A stretch of 49,945 nucleotides of DNA from Thermoplasmata archaeon (GCA_020054475.1 JAHWGJ010000010.1:1-49945), one strand, 5' to 3'. Positions 8,178-18,308 are shown, numbered from the stretch's first letter. A program made the numbers and translations. Notes: a model not told the origin generated them from the sequence alone.

Positions 8178-9148
8178 ATTTTTAAATTTGGCATATAGTT
8201 TGATTTATAAATTTCATGATAACAAAATGTCACTCTATTTTTAAAATCATTAGGAAACATCTCTAAAATATTACATATAATTTTATGGAGTTCATTATAA
8301 TTTCTCATATAATAATTGAAACTTATATCCCATTCACCAATTATTTCACTAATACTTATTAGATTAGGATTTGATTTCGCATAATCAATAATTTGTTTTA
8401 AATTTTCATATCTCTTTAATGAAAAACGTACATTAAATAATTGAAGACCTAGTTTTGAATAATCAATATTTACTCTATAACCATTTATAATTCCAATTTT
8501 TTCTAATTTTTTTATTCTTTTAGCAACAGTCATTGAAGAAATACTTAAATTTTTAGCCAACTCAGTAAGAAGTTTCCTTGAATTTAAAGAGATTTGTCGT
8601 AATATGTTATAATCAGTATTATCTATTGCAGTTTGAATTCCTCCATCAATTATTTCATTTTTCTTTCGATCAATCTCATTATATTTTTCCAAAAGATAAG
8701 ATGAAGGGAAATATCGAGTACGTGAAAAAAATAATATACTAGCATTTTGGAAATTATAACGATATTTCAACATTGTTTTATTCCAAAAGTTAAAAAATTG
8801 ATTCATGTTTTTAACAGAAAACAATACTAACAAATCATAATAACCCTGAACATTTGAGATAAACCATGAATAGTCACTAGAAGAAAAATATTCTATTATT
8901 TCTTTTTCAATTTTTGGAGTATAATATTGAAAATTAATATCAACTCCAATGTTAATATATCCAAGTTTATGGAAATTAATTGATGTATAAAAGTTTTTTA
9001 TTACTCCATTTTTTATTAATTTTTCAATTCGATATTGCACAACATTTTTTTTCAAATATACTTTACTTCCTATTGATTTAAGTGATTGTCTTGAATTTAT
9101 ATCCAATTGATATAATATTTCCATATCTTTTTTATCAATTTTAAGCAT
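8174..9148 (-). CDS. Tandem AsnC/Lrp-type transcriptional regulator
   Basis: The protein has 324 residues and two AsnC-type winged HTH units in one chain. The first covers residues 3-55 (DKKDMEILYQLDINSRQSLKSIG with IEKLIKNGVI), followed by a ligand-type alpha/beta domain. The second covers about residues 176-225 (YNILRQISLNSRKLLTELA, then VAKRIKKLEKIGIINGY), followed by a second sensor-like domain. Ordinary Lrp/AsnC proteins have about 150 residues and one such unit, so this is a full duplication, a layout known in some archaea. It is divergent from the C25 peptidase at 9274 and may control it; that link rests on position only. Confidence 0.8.
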   Translation of the reverse strand: MLKIDKKDMEILYQLDINSRQSLKSIGSKVYLKKNVVQYRIEKLIKNGVIKNFYTSINFHKLGYINIGVDINFQYYTPKIEKEIIEYFSSSDYSWFISNVQGYYDLLVLFSVKNMNQFFNFWNKTMLKYRYNFQNASILFFSRTRYFPSSYLLEKYNEIDRKKNEIIDGGIQTAIDNTDYNILRQISLNSRKLLTELAKNLSISSMTVAKRIKKLEKIGIINGYRVNIDYSKLGLQLFNVRFSLKRYENLKQIIDYAKSNPNLISISEIIGEWDISFNYYMRNYNELHKIICNILEMFPNDFKNRVTFCYHEIYKSNYMPNLKI

Positions 9149-9273
9149 ATATTGTACATAACAATATTTATTATATTAATAAGTTTTGTTTGTACAAAAA
9201 AATCATTGATATTTTTTTAATTATTATAATATTTCATATTATTGTAAAATTATATACTTAAGGAGGATTAATA

Positions 9274-11511
9274 ATGTTGAAACTAAAAATATTAATATTA
9301 TCAATTATAATCTTGATTAGTTCTATACCTCTATCATTGGCAAATGAGCAAAAGGTTTGTTTTCATAATTTTTTTTCTAATTATGATAATTCTAAAATAG
9401 AAACAATTGAAATTCCCATAAAGATTGGATCATATGAAATTCAGAAAACAGAATTTGGAGACATTATTAATTTAGATGGTTTTGGTCAAATATCTACTCC
9501 AGGTGAACCTAAAATGCCTGTAAAAATAATTTCTATTGCTATACCAAAAAATGCAGTACCTTTAAGATTATCATATAAAATATTAGAACAAAGAAATATA
9601 CCTGGAACCTATAAAATCAAAGCAGCATCATCGACAATTCTTGATAATGATGTTAATAACGTGGAAAAATCTCTTCGAAGATATGAAGAGAATTATTTAA
9701 GAGTATATTCTGTAAATGATGAATACCCTGATAAAATATTAAGTTTTGAAAGACAAAGTAGTTATCGAGAATATAATCTTATAGATATAAAAATTCAACC
9801 TTTTTCATATAATCCTATTTCAAGTAGTTTGTCATTCTATTCAGATATTTCAATTATTATTGATTATTCATATGGTGAAGATATTGATGAAAATAATTTT
9901 ACCTTAAGTAGTATGAGAAATAAAAATATTGCAGAGGAAATTATTTTAAATTTTAAACAAGCTGAATCTTGGTATGATATTAGTTATAATAACGGACTAT
10001 ATGATTTTGTAATTATAACTCTTGATAGTTTATTAGAAGCAGTTGAACCATTGGTAGAATGGGAGGAAGAGAAAGGTAAAAATGTTAATGTTATAACAAA
10101 ATCTTGGATAGAATCAGAGTATAACGGTATTGATCTTGCTGAAAAAATTAGAAATTTTCTTAGAGATAAATATCCAAGCTCTGAATGGGGTATTGAAGAT
10201 GTTTTAATTGTTGGACATTACGATGACATACCATTAAGAAAAGTATGGCAAGGTTTACCGAATTATGAAAAACCTGAGACTGATTTTTATTATGCTGAGC
10301 TTTCAAAACCTGATAATGAATCTTGGGATTCAAATCAAAATCAAAAATATGGTGATAATCTAGATGAGATGGACTATTATGCAGAAGTTAATGTAGGAAG
10401 AATACCATGGAGTGATTATGAAACTGTATTGCATATCAGTCAAAAATCAGTTAATTTTGAACAAAATTCAGATCCCTCATTTAAAAACAATATATTGTAT
10501 TTAGCTGCAAGGGTTGATCAACAAACAGATGGAGCTGTTTATACAGAATATATTGCAAATTCAACAATAAACCCCTGGATGAATCATTGGAGTAAAACAC
10601 GATTATATGAAAGAGATTCAATTTATCAGATGAATGATGTTTTAAATCATTTTAATGTAATATCAAAATGGTCAAATGGTAAATATTCATTTGTTGCATG
10701 GCATGGTCATGGTTCCCCCGAAGGTAGTTATGTTGGTAATCAAGCATTTATTCATATTAATGATTGCACAAGTTTAAATGATGAATACCCTGCAATAATA
10801 AGTGCAGCATCTTGTAGCAACTCTGATACAGATTATTTAAACATTGGACAAGCAATGCTAAAACAAGGGGCCGTGGGATTTCTTGGTGCAAATAAACCAG
10901 CATATTATTGTTCAGAATGGACAAATCCTAATGATGGCAGCGATCAATCATTTAAATATTACTTTACCTCAAAGATAACCTCTGGAGAATTAACTCAAGG
11001 TGAAGCCCTTCAATATGCTATTAGAGAAATGTACACTAAAGGACTTTGGACTCAATTGAAATATGAGACGTTTGTTCATAGCTCTTTATGGGGAAACCCT
11101 GATTTAGGAATTAAATCATATATTGAAAATAATCCGCCATTAAAACCAAATAAGCCCATTGGGTCAAATAATGGTAAAATTAACAAAGAATATACATATA
11201 CTTGTAATACATCCGATCCAGATAATGACCAAATATATTATTGTTGGTCATGGGGTGATAATCAAGTTGAATGGATTGGTCCCTTTAATTCTGGAGAAAT
11301 TGTATCAGCATTACATATATGGGAGTTAGAGGGAGACTTTGAAATTAAAGTTAAATCAAAGGATATTTATGGGTCTGAAAGCAATTGGTCAGATCCATTA
11401 GCTATTAGTATGCCAAAAAATAAAAAAATTAATATTGATTATAATTGGTTTTTTTATGAAAATATTTTTTTCAATTTATTTTTTAATTATTTTAAGGTGA
11501 AAAATGTATGA
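9274..11511 (+). CDS. Secreted gingipain-like C25 cysteine peptidase with PKD-like module
   Basis: The 745-residue protein is exported and predicted to cleave extracellular proteins. A signal peptide ends near residue 23. A propeptide-like region follows (to about 240), then the C25 catalytic domain. The catalytic pair is His479 in AWHGHGSPEG and Cys514 in SAASCSNSD, 35 residues apart, close to the spacing in gingipains. DFYYAEL...SWDSNQNQKYGD is an acidic, probably calcium-binding loop shared with the other C25 copies here. Residues about 620-720 form a PKD-like module (WSWGD, WIGPFNSGE, EGDFEIKVKSKD) ending SDPLAISMPKNK plus an aromatic tail. The start has AGGAGG 7 bases upstream. Its stop overlaps the next start (ATGA), so the two are translationally coupled. 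Confidence 0.9.
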   Translation: MLKLKILILSIIILISSIPLSLANEQKVCFHNFFSNYDNSKIETIEIPIKIGSYEIQKTEFGDIINLDGFGQISTPGEPKMPVKIISIAIPKNAVPLRLSYKILEQRNIPGTYKIKAASSTILDNDVNNVEKSLRRYEENYLRVYSVNDEYPDKILSFERQSSYREYNLIDIKIQPFSYNPISSSLSFYSDISIIIDYSYGEDIDENNFTLSSMRNKNIAEEIILNFKQAESWYDISYNNGLYDFVIITLDSLLEAVEPLVEWEEEKGKNVNVITKSWIESEYNGIDLAEKIRNFLRDKYPSSEWGIEDVLIVGHYDDIPLRKVWQGLPNYEKPETDFYYAELSKPDNESWDSNQNQKYGDNLDEMDYYAEVNVGRIPWSDYETVLHISQKSVNFEQNSDPSFKNNILYLAARVDQQTDGAVYTEYIANSTINPWMNHWSKTRLYERDSIYQMNDVLNHFNVISKWSNGKYSFVAWHGHGSPEGSYVGNQAFIHINDCTSLNDEYPAIISAASCSNSDTDYLNIGQAMLKQGAVGFLGANKPAYYCSEWTNPNDGSDQSFKYYFTSKITSGELTQGEALQYAIREMYTKGLWTQLKYETFVHSSLWGNPDLGIKSYIENNPPLKPNKPIGSNNGKINKEYTYTCNTSDPDNDQIYYCWSWGDNQVEWIGPFNSGEIVSALHIWELEGDFEIKVKSKDIYGSESNWSDPLAISMPKNKKINIDYNWFFYENIFFNLFFNYFKVKNV

Positions 11512-12683
11512 AAGTTAAACTAATTTTCATGTTCATATTAATTTCTATTAATTTAACGGTCTCAGCTTGTACTGGGTTTACATCATCAAATAGGGATATA
11601 GTTTTGGTGGGAAATAACGAAGATTATACTCTTGAATGTGAACCAATGGTCAAAATTTATCCTCCTGATGAGAATTGCTATGGTCGAATTCTTTTTTGCA
11701 ATAAGCCATATCCATATAATAATATGCCATATATTGAATTTGGAGGTATGAATGAGCATGGTTTATTCTTTGATAGTTATTATCATCCATATTTGCATCC
11801 AACTAATCCTGAATCAAAACCAGTCTATAATGGTTGGTACATTCCTAATTGTTTAAAGAATTGTAGATCAGTTGAAGAGGCTTTAGAGGAATTCTGTCAA
11901 TGGTATCATCCCATGTTAGATTATAATCAGATTTTAATTGTTGATCGCACTGGTGATTCAGCAATTATTGAGGGTGATATAGTTATCCGTAAAGATGGTG
12001 ATTTTCAGGTATGTACGAATTTTCTTCAAAGCAATCCTAATTTAGGCGGTTATCCATGTTGGAGATACAATACTGCAGTAAGTATGCTTGACAATATGGA
12101 TCAAATTTCTGCTGAATATTTTACAGATATCTGTAATGCTACTCATTCTGAAGGTTTGTATAGTTATACAATTTATTCAAATGTTTATGATCTGGTTAAT
12201 GGTGTTGTTTATCTCTATTATATGCATGATTTTTCAACAGTTAAAATTTTTAATTTATCTGAAGAAATGTCATTAGGCGCTAATTTGTATTTTATGTCTG
12301 ATTTGTTTGATAATGAAAATATCTGTCCAAATATACCTACAACACCTATTGGACCTTCAACTGGTAAACTAAATGAAGAACATATCTATCTAACTTCGAC
12401 AATAGACTCTGATAAAGATAAATTATTTTATTTATTTGATTGGGGTGATGGGTCAAATAGTGGATGGATTGGCCCATATAACTCTGGAGAAGAATGTAGC
12501 TCGTCTCATACTTGGATTGAACAGGGCTATTATGAAGTTAGGGTTAAAGTAAAAGATATCTATGATGAGGAAAGTGAATGGTCTGATCCATTATCTATAA
12601 GCATGCCCAAATCAGTAAATGAATATAATATTTGGATATTTAGATTAATCCAACGATTTCCAATTCTTGAATTTCTATATTAA
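11508..12683 (+). CDS. Secreted Ntn-hydrolase (choloylglycine/acylase-like) with PKD-like module
   Basis: In this Ntn family a Cys at the mature N-terminus is the nucleophile for linear amide hydrolysis (penicillin V or bile-salt acylases, C45/C59-like). Here the signal peptide runs directly into SAC21TGFTSSNRD, so cleavage after Ala20 would expose the Cys without a propeptide. Downstream features fit the family: VGNNEDY, GGMNEHGLFFD, ILIVDRTGDSAIIEGD and WRYNTAV. Residues about 275-365 are a PKD-like module (LFDWGDGSNSGWIGPYNSGE) ending in SDPLSISMPK and the tail WIFRLIQRFPILEF. Cys21 could instead be lipidated (lipobox VSAC). It is coupled to the upstream C25 peptidase by ATGA overlap. Confidence 0.8.
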   Translation: MKVKLIFMFILISINLTVSACTGFTSSNRDIVLVGNNEDYTLECEPMVKIYPPDENCYGRILFCNKPYPYNNMPYIEFGGMNEHGLFFDSYYHPYLHPTNPESKPVYNGWYIPNCLKNCRSVEEALEEFCQWYHPMLDYNQILIVDRTGDSAIIEGDIVIRKDGDFQVCTNFLQSNPNLGGYPCWRYNTAVSMLDNMDQISAEYFTDICNATHSEGLYSYTIYSNVYDLVNGVVYLYYMHDFSTVKIFNLSEEMSLGANLYFMSDLFDNENICPNIPTTPIGPSTGKLNEEHIYLTSTIDSDKDKLFYLFDWGDGSNSGWIGPYNSGEECSSSHTWIEQGYYEVRVKVKDIYDEESEWSDPLSISMPKSVNEYNIWIFRLIQRFPILEFLY

Positions 12684-12699
12684 TCTATATTAACTATAT

Positions 12700-12729
12700 C
12701 TATAATAATTTACAAGTAATAATTTTAAA
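12700..12729 (+). repeat. Intergenic orientation-locked repeat, copy 3 (decayed)
   Basis: TACAAGTAATAATTTTAAA keeps AAGTAATAAT but loses the GCTACAAA end. It lies between the Ntn-hydrolase and the PadR gene. Confidence 0.45.
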
Positions 12730-12765
12730 TTTTTTTATTGAAATATTTCCATATATCGAGATAAT

Positions 12766-12800
12766 ACCGTTCGAAACCGAAATATTTTTAAATAAGTTTT
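12766..12800 (+). promoter_or_regulatory. Candidate promoter/operator of the PadR operon
   Basis: ACCGTTCGAAACCG (direct ACCG repeats around the palindrome TTCGAA) lies just upstream of an A/T box, ATATTTTTAAATAA, about 25-30 bases before the PadR start. The element is GC-rich against its background. Autoregulation by PadR is inferred from family habit and position. Confidence 0.4.
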
Positions 12801-12814
12801 AAGTACGGGTTGCA

Positions 12815-13294
12815 ATGTCAAACATATTCAACATTGAAACAAAAAACGGAAAACAATATGGAATTTTATTCATATATATTCTCCATTCGATAAATAAACT
12901 ACCAAAAACAGGTTATGATTTAATAACTGAAATAAAAGAAAAAACAGAAGGTACGTGGGTGCCAAGTAAAGGAACAATATATCCATTGTTAAAACATCTA
13001 CAAGAGGAAAATTTCATTATAATAAAACAAATTGGTGAGAGATCAAAACAAATTTTTATGATAACAGATGAAGGAAAAAAAACATTATCAAATGCAAAGA
13101 AATATGGATGTCAGATGGAAGAAAATTTCTTAAAATTCAGAAGATTAGTCTCTGAAATTGTTGAATTTAAAAATGAAGAAATTATTGAACTTATGTATAA
13201 TATTAGAATGCTCTCTGTTTCAAAATCAAAAATAAAGGATGATGAAGTAAGATATATTTTAGATAATTGTGTTAATGATCTTAAGAAGATTTAA
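12815..13294 (+). CDS. PadR-family transcriptional regulator
   Basis: The 159-residue protein has the PadR winged HTH. The key stretches are YGILFIYILHSINKLPKTGYDLI, WVPSKGTIYPLLKHLQEENFI, and a wing with GERSKQIFMITDEGKK, followed by a C-terminal dimerisation helix bundle. PadR proteins repress nearby genes, commonly exporters of toxic or antimicrobial compounds. It heads a compact unit with the adaptor-like protein, ABC ATPase and MacB-like permease, which it probably controls. The promoter element is close to the start, so the transcript may be nearly leaderless. Confidence 0.88.
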   Translation: MSNIFNIETKNGKQYGILFIYILHSINKLPKTGYDLITEIKEKTEGTWVPSKGTIYPLLKHLQEENFIIIKQIGERSKQIFMITDEGKKTLSNAKKYGCQMEENFLKFRRLVSEIVEFKNEEIIELMYNIRMLSVSKSKIKDDEVRYILDNCVNDLKKI

Positions 13295-13307
13295 AGGAGT
13301 AAATGAT

Positions 13308-14612
13308 ATGAAAAATAGGAATTTGATAGGATTAATGGCAGCTTCTGTTTTAATGACGATAACTGTTTTTAATCCAACGATAGTAGCTGAACCATCAATA
13401 ATTGTTACAAGTTATGAAATTTTTCCCCCTGAATTTATGCCCGGTAATAGAGGAATATTAACTCTTACGATTCAAAATGCTGAAACTCAAGCTACATCTA
13501 CTAAACATTACGGTGATGCCACTAATAGTTTTACAATAGTTGAAAACAATGGAGTAGTTATTAACAAAATTTGGGTTAATCCAGATTATGATGATAATGG
13601 AAAAAAAATAAAATCAACTGTGGGTACTACCGGTTACAAAGACTTTGGAAATATTGCCCCCGGTGCTAGTTTTCAAGTATCCTTTGAATTAATTGCAGAA
13701 GAAAATATTGCTGAAGGTTACTATTTCCCTGATCTAAGAATCGATTTGGAGGGGGATAAATATGAAGATATTACCTTTCCAATAGAAGTTAGAGTAAGTA
13801 ATGAAACAGTAGATTTAATATCAACAAACGTACCTTCAAAAATATCTGCTGGAGGTTCAACAGATATTTCACTCAGTATTGTAAATAAAAGAAAAAACAA
13901 TATTGATAGTATAACCATTTCTTCAGATGAAAATAATGATTTAGATTTTAATCCGGAGAGTATTTTTATTGGATCCTTGGAATCGGGAACATCCGATGAT
14001 TTACTTTTTTCAATAAATCCAAGTGAAATGGGAAAAAAGACCTTATCATTAAATCTCAGTTATAAGAATGGGGATAATCAGCATTATCAAAAATACGATA
14101 TACCAATCGAAATAATAGAAGTTTTAGATGTTGCACCAATTTTTACTGATTTACCTTCAACAATTAAAAAAGATAAATCTGCAAGAATAGGTCTTGAGGT
14201 TTATAATGCAAAAACTGAATCAATAACAGGGGTAATTATCACACCAATTATTGAAACAACAGTTATTCCATCGCAATATTTTATTGGTACAATGGATCCA
14301 GATGATGTATTCTCTGCTAGTTTTGATATTTATTCAGATATGCTTGATTATGGGAACCATACGATTAAATTTAAGGTTTCATTTAAACAAGGATCTGAAT
14401 ACTATGAAACACCATCTATTAGTCATTCATTCAAAGTTATCTCTGGTGAAGGGACTAATTATCAATCCTCGTCAAATGATAACTCTGAATCCTCAGGGGT
14501 ATTTGGAGGCGATATTTTCAGTATGTGTATTATCGTTATTCCTATAATAGTTGTAATAATCATTGTCTTTGTCATTTGGAGATGGAAAAAAGGCAGGAGA
14601 AAGAATGAGTAG
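13308..14612 (+). CDS. Exporter-associated secreted membrane protein (COG1361-like)
   Basis: The protein has 434 residues. The start is ATG 13308 with GGAG 8 bases before it; the frame is open further upstream, but that part overlaps the PadR end. It has a signal peptide (to about residue 30) and then repeated Ig-like NEW3/CARDB-type domains, each with a strand such as GNRGILTLTIQNAE, GGSTDISLSIVNKR or DKSARIGLEVYNAK. A Ser/Asn linker leads to one C-terminal membrane helix with a basic cytoplasmic end (WRWKKGRRK). Archaeal operons of a PadR regulator, a COG1361-type protein, an ABC ATPase and a MacB permease are common, and this subunit is thought to act outside the cell like MacA. That role is inference. 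Confidence 0.8.
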   Translation: MKNRNLIGLMAASVLMTITVFNPTIVAEPSIIVTSYEIFPPEFMPGNRGILTLTIQNAETQATSTKHYGDATNSFTIVENNGVVINKIWVNPDYDDNGKKIKSTVGTTGYKDFGNIAPGASFQVSFELIAEENIAEGYYFPDLRIDLEGDKYEDITFPIEVRVSNETVDLISTNVPSKISAGGSTDISLSIVNKRKNNIDSITISSDENNDLDFNPESIFIGSLESGTSDDLLFSINPSEMGKKTLSLNLSYKNGDNQHYQKYDIPIEIIEVLDVAPIFTDLPSTIKKDKSARIGLEVYNAKTESITGVIITPIIETTVIPSQYFIGTMDPDDVFSASFDIYSDMLDYGNHTIKFKVSFKQGSEYYETPSISHSFKVISGEGTNYQSSSNDNSESSGVFGGDIFSMCIIVIPIIVVIIIVFVIWRWKKGRRKNE

Positions 14613-15288
14613 GGGGGTAATAGTAACCAAAGATCTTAGTAAAACTTATGGTAAAGGAGAATTGAAGGTATATGCATTACGAAAAACAAATATTTCTATC
14701 AAGCAAGGAGATTACATAGCGATTAAAGGTCCATCTGGTTCAGGTAAATCAACATTGATGAATTTAATTGGATGTCTGGATAAACCAACAACTGGTAAAT
14801 TGTATATTGATGATACTGATGTTTCTACTTTAAGTGAAAATAATTTAGCAAAAATAAGGAGAGAAAAAATTGGTTTTATCTTTCAAAAATATAATCTGAT
14901 ACCTACATTAACAGCATTGGAGAACGTCACTTTATCAATGGGTTTTGCAGGTGTAGATAGTAAGACTCGTATTAGAAGAGCAAAGAATTTACTTGATATG
15001 GTTGAATTATCTCATAGAATTAGTCATAAACCTTCAGAACTCAGTGGTGGTGAGCAACAACGTGTTGCAATTTCTCGTGCTCTTGGTAACAATCCTACCA
15101 TAGTTCTTGGTGATGAACCAACTGGTAATGTTGATACTAAATCTGGAAATAAAATAATGGATATCTTAGAAAATATAAATAATCAAGGTGAAACTGTTAT
15201 TGTTGTTACTCATGATCCTAATATTGCAAAAAGAGCTAGACGAATTTTAAGTATTGAAGATGGGGTAGTAATGGAGGAAAATGTTTAG
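14605..15288 (+). CDS. ABC transporter ATP-binding protein, MacB/LolD type
   Basis: The 227-residue protein is a cytosolic ATPase of the FtsE/LolD/MacB class that drives a mechanotransmitting permease. Visible motifs are Walker [10 protein letters not shown] (42-50), the Q-loop FIFQKYNL (Gln94), signature LSGGEQQRV (146-154), Walker [10 protein letters not shown] (about 166-174) and the H-loop THD. The ATG at 14605 has GGAG upstream and overlaps the previous gene by 8 bases. It overlaps the permease start by 8 bases at the other end. The tight overlaps show a single translated unit. Confidence 0.93.
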   Translation: MSRGVIVTKDLSKTYGKGELKVYALRKTNISIKQGDYIAIKGPSGSGKSTLMNLIGCLDKPTTGKLYIDDTDVSTLSENNLAKIRREKIGFIFQKYNLIPTLTALENVTLSMGFAGVDSKTRIRRAKNLLDMVELSHRISHKPSELSGGEQQRVAISRALGNNPTIVLGDEPTGNVDTKSGNKIMDILENINNQGETVIVVTHDPNIAKRARRILSIEDGVVMEENV

Positions 15289-16504
15289 AGATAATTTTAA
15301 TCTTGCGTATAAAAACATAAAAGAGCGAATGTCTCGTTCTATTCTAACTCTTCTTGGTATTACTATTGGTATAATGGCTATTATATCGTTGATGGGTATT
15401 GGTGAAGGTATGAATGTAGCTGTAGAGGGGGAGCTTTCATCATTATCTGATACTATTATTGTCAACGTTGGTGAGGGATTCTCGATTTTTTCCGTTGATC
15501 AGTTAGATAATACTGGAGAATATCTGACTGAACGGGATATAACTGATCTTGAGCGCATTCCTGGTGTAAAAGAGGTGAATACTCAGTTAACAGGTATGGC
15601 TAGTCTTAGTTTTAATGGAGATGGTAATAGTGTCTTTGTAACAGTTACTGGTATGGATATTGAATCGATGAATCTTCTGTATGGATTAGCTGATCTTTCA
15701 GAAGGCACTCTATTGGAAGTTGGCGATCAAAGTAAGGTTATTATTGGTTACGATGTTGCTCATGATTATTTTGATAATGATGTATCTATTGGTAGTAGAG
15801 TTAAAATTAATGGTAAGAAATTTTTTGTAAATGGTATATTTAATCAGCAAGGATTTGGTGGCGTTTCAACAAACGATGATATTGTACTTTTAACATCAAG
15901 GGATTTCCAAAAAGCAACTGGTGAAAGTAATATTTTTGTTGCCACTGTTTCAGTTTTGAATGTAAATGAGGTTGAATCTATTGCCTTAGAAATTGAACGA
16001 GTTATTAACGAGAATCATGGTGATGAGGATTTTGCAAGTGCAACGTCTATGTCTTCGATTTTAGATAGTATTCAAAGTATTATGGGCATTTTACAGACTG
16101 TTTTAATAGCAATTGCATCTATTGCTCTTGTCGTTGCATCAATTGGTATTATGAATACTATGCTTACTTCTGTTATGGAACGTACTAGGGAGATTGGTAT
16201 AATGAAGGCTATTGGTGCAACGAATAAAGATATTATGAGTATTTTTATTATCGAGGGTTTGTTGTTAAGTCTCGTTGGAGGATTATCTGGAATTATTGTT
16301 GGGATTTTAGGTTCTCAGGCTGTTGCTGGATTTTTATCAAATATGGGCCCTGGTGGAGGAGGTCCTCCTTTGGAACCTGTAGTAACATTTATGGCAATTG
16401 GTCTTGGTTTGAGTGTATCTATGATTGTAGGAATTATATCTAGTCTTTATCCTGCATGGAAAGCTGCCAGAATGAGTCCAATCGAAGCTGTTCGATACGA
16501 GTAA
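15281..16504 (+). CDS. MacB-like ABC transporter permease
   Basis: The 407-residue protein has the MacB topology. The first membrane helix (about 20-42, SILTLLGITIGIMAIISLMG) precedes a large extracellular periplasmic-core domain (about 50-270). Three further helices form the FtsX domain (about 275-300, 325-350 and 368-392), with the typical MERTREIGIMKAIGAT loop and the ending YPAWKAARMSPIEAVRYE. It pairs with the ATPase encoded just upstream. MacB-like systems export peptides, antibiotics or lipids rather than importing. The Gly/Pro-rich GPGGGGPP loop near 355 is unusual. Confidence 0.92.
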   Translation: MFRDNFNLAYKNIKERMSRSILTLLGITIGIMAIISLMGIGEGMNVAVEGELSSLSDTIIVNVGEGFSIFSVDQLDNTGEYLTERDITDLERIPGVKEVNTQLTGMASLSFNGDGNSVFVTVTGMDIESMNLLYGLADLSEGTLLEVGDQSKVIIGYDVAHDYFDNDVSIGSRVKINGKKFFVNGIFNQQGFGGVSTNDDIVLLTSRDFQKATGESNIFVATVSVLNVNEVESIALEIERVINENHGDEDFASATSMSSILDSIQSIMGILQTVLIAIASIALVVASIGIMNTMLTSVMERTREIGIMKAIGATNKDIMSIFIIEGLLLSLVGGLSGIIVGILGSQAVAGFLSNMGPGGGGPPLEPVVTFMAIGLGLSVSMIVGIISSLYPAWKAARMSPIEAVRYE

Positions 16505-16571
16505 ATCAAGCTAACTATCCTTCTTCATAATCAAATAGGAATAATTGTAATTAGTCTAAAATTATCTAAGT

Positions 16572-18308
16572 TTATAAGAAAATATTTTGGATATAATTGG
16601 AAATCTTTAATATAGATTTTTGAAAAATCTCAAGATAATCTAAAGTTATAGTTGGTTTATTTTTTGGCATACTAACAGGTAAGAAATCTGACCATTCACT
16701 CCATGCTCCATTTTCATCTTGAGCTTTAACTCGTATGTTAAATGTTCCTTGTTTATTCCACGTGTAGGATACTCTAACTATTTCTCCTGATGGATAATAT
16801 TCTGTAATTGTTGTGTTTCCATCTCCCCAGTCAAATAAGTATCTAGTTTGATCGTTATTAGGGTCAATACAGGAGGTTGTATAAGTATGTTTAATGTTAA
16901 TTTTACCAGAATTAGGGCCATCTGGTGTATTTGGTTTTGAAGGTGGATTTGAAATAGGGTACAAGCTTAGAGCCGGATCACCATATAATGTAGTGCCCAT
17001 AATTGTGCTATAGCATCGATAGATCCACTCTGGATTGTATTCATTAAACATGAAATGGTTGGAAAAATAAAGTTTTGAATTGCTTAATGCATCCCCGCAT
17101 GTTTGATCTTGGGAGATAAGATAATAAAAGAAATAATAGTCAATTGAAGCGAATCCTCCATCAGATTCATCATTCCAAACTCGTGTGATGTTGTAAAAAC
17201 CCAGATCAGTTGTACCAATATATGCAACAGCAGCATTATTTTCAATAAAGCTACGCCCCATGTTATATGAACCGTGTAATTGACTGCATCCACCTGAAAA
17301 TACGATTGGAGGTTTTTCCATTGATAAAACTTGGCTATCACTTCTTGTTAAAATATCTTTGTAAACTAGTTCACCTTCGCCTAATTCTGGAATATTGTCT
17401 CCGTCATCATGATCCCAAATCCATCGCGCAGCTAGATTTTCATTTGAATGTCCTATCATGTTTACAATACTATAATTATTTGTCCATTCAGATAAAACAT
17501 TTGAGTATTCTAATGGGTATTCATAAGTATAGGTTGATGGTCGTAGGCCCTCTGCTTCATACATTCTTACATAATTAAAATCTTCAGGGTCAAAAATATC
17601 AATTCGACATTCTTCCATGATTGTTGCGCAATCTGATCGGTCATAAATCCATCCATATGATTCTAAGCCTTGATAGTAACTTATTGCTCCAATTAAAAGA
17701 ACGTTTTTCTTCCATGTGCCTATGTCGGATCCGTATTGCATGATATTTTCACATATTTGGACTACAGTATCTTTGTTGTCACTTGGAATCCTGCCAATAG
17801 AAATTTCTGGAATAAAATCGACATCGTCATCTCCATATTCAGCATATTTTCCGTCTTCATCAAGATCCCAGTTTCCAGTAATATCGGAGTAATAAAAATC
17901 AGAATAAAGATATTCTCCATGATCCCAGATTATAGGATCGCATCTTCTCATAGGAATGTTATTTCGTGTCCCTACAATCAATACATAATGAATTTTCCAT
18001 TCTACATATTTGTCAATTAAAAAGTTTCTGATTTGCTCTTGTAAATCCTTTCCGTTATAGTTATCCGAAATCCATGAGATATTTATTATTTCAACAGTAA
18101 AACCAGGATATTCTTTCCATGTTTTAAATTCTTTAACTGCATCTTCAAGATCTGAAGTTGTTATTATTATGTAATTTACGTTTTGTAATGAACGTATATT
18201 TGCTTGAGTATTATTTTGGCTAACTGAATAAATATTCTGATAAAAAGCACCTGCAAAACTAATCTGAGATAAAAATAATATAACTACTAGTAATACAATT
18301 TTCTTCAT
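16572..18308 (-). CDS. Secreted gingipain-like C25 cysteine peptidase with PKD-like module
   Basis: The protein has 578 residues with a signal peptide (MKKIVLLVVILFLSQISFAGA). The propeptide is very short, and the catalytic alpha/beta domain begins at YIIITTSDLEDAV. Catalytic residues are His287 in MIGHSNEN and Cys341 in VFSGGCSQL. The 54-residue spacing is longer than in the other copies because of an acidic insert (WDHDDGDNIPELGEGE). DFYYSDI...DLDEDGKYAEYGDDDVD is the likely calcium loop. The C-terminus has the PKD-like module (FDWGDGNTTITEYYPSGE, RVKAQDENGAWSEWSDF) ending in VSMPKNK plus an Ile-rich tail. GGAG lies about 10 bases before the start. It is convergent with the MacB operon. Confidence 0.88.
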   Translation of the reverse strand: MKKIVLLVVILFLSQISFAGAFYQNIYSVSQNNTQANIRSLQNVNYIIITTSDLEDAVKEFKTWKEYPGFTVEIINISWISDNYNGKDLQEQIRNFLIDKYVEWKIHYVLIVGTRNNIPMRRCDPIIWDHGEYLYSDFYYSDITGNWDLDEDGKYAEYGDDDVDFIPEISIGRIPSDNKDTVVQICENIMQYGSDIGTWKKNVLLIGAISYYQGLESYGWIYDRSDCATIMEECRIDIFDPEDFNYVRMYEAEGLRPSTYTYEYPLEYSNVLSEWTNNYSIVNMIGHSNENLAARWIWDHDDGDNIPELGEGELVYKDILTRSDSQVLSMEKPPIVFSGGCSQLHGSYNMGRSFIENNAAVAYIGTTDLGFYNITRVWNDESDGGFASIDYYFFYYLISQDQTCGDALSNSKLYFSNHFMFNEYNPEWIYRCYSTIMGTTLYGDPALSLYPISNPPSKPNTPDGPNSGKINIKHTYTTSCIDPNNDQTRYLFDWGDGNTTITEYYPSGEIVRVSYTWNKQGTFNIRVKAQDENGAWSEWSDFLPVSMPKNKPTITLDYLEIFQKSILKISNYIQNIFL

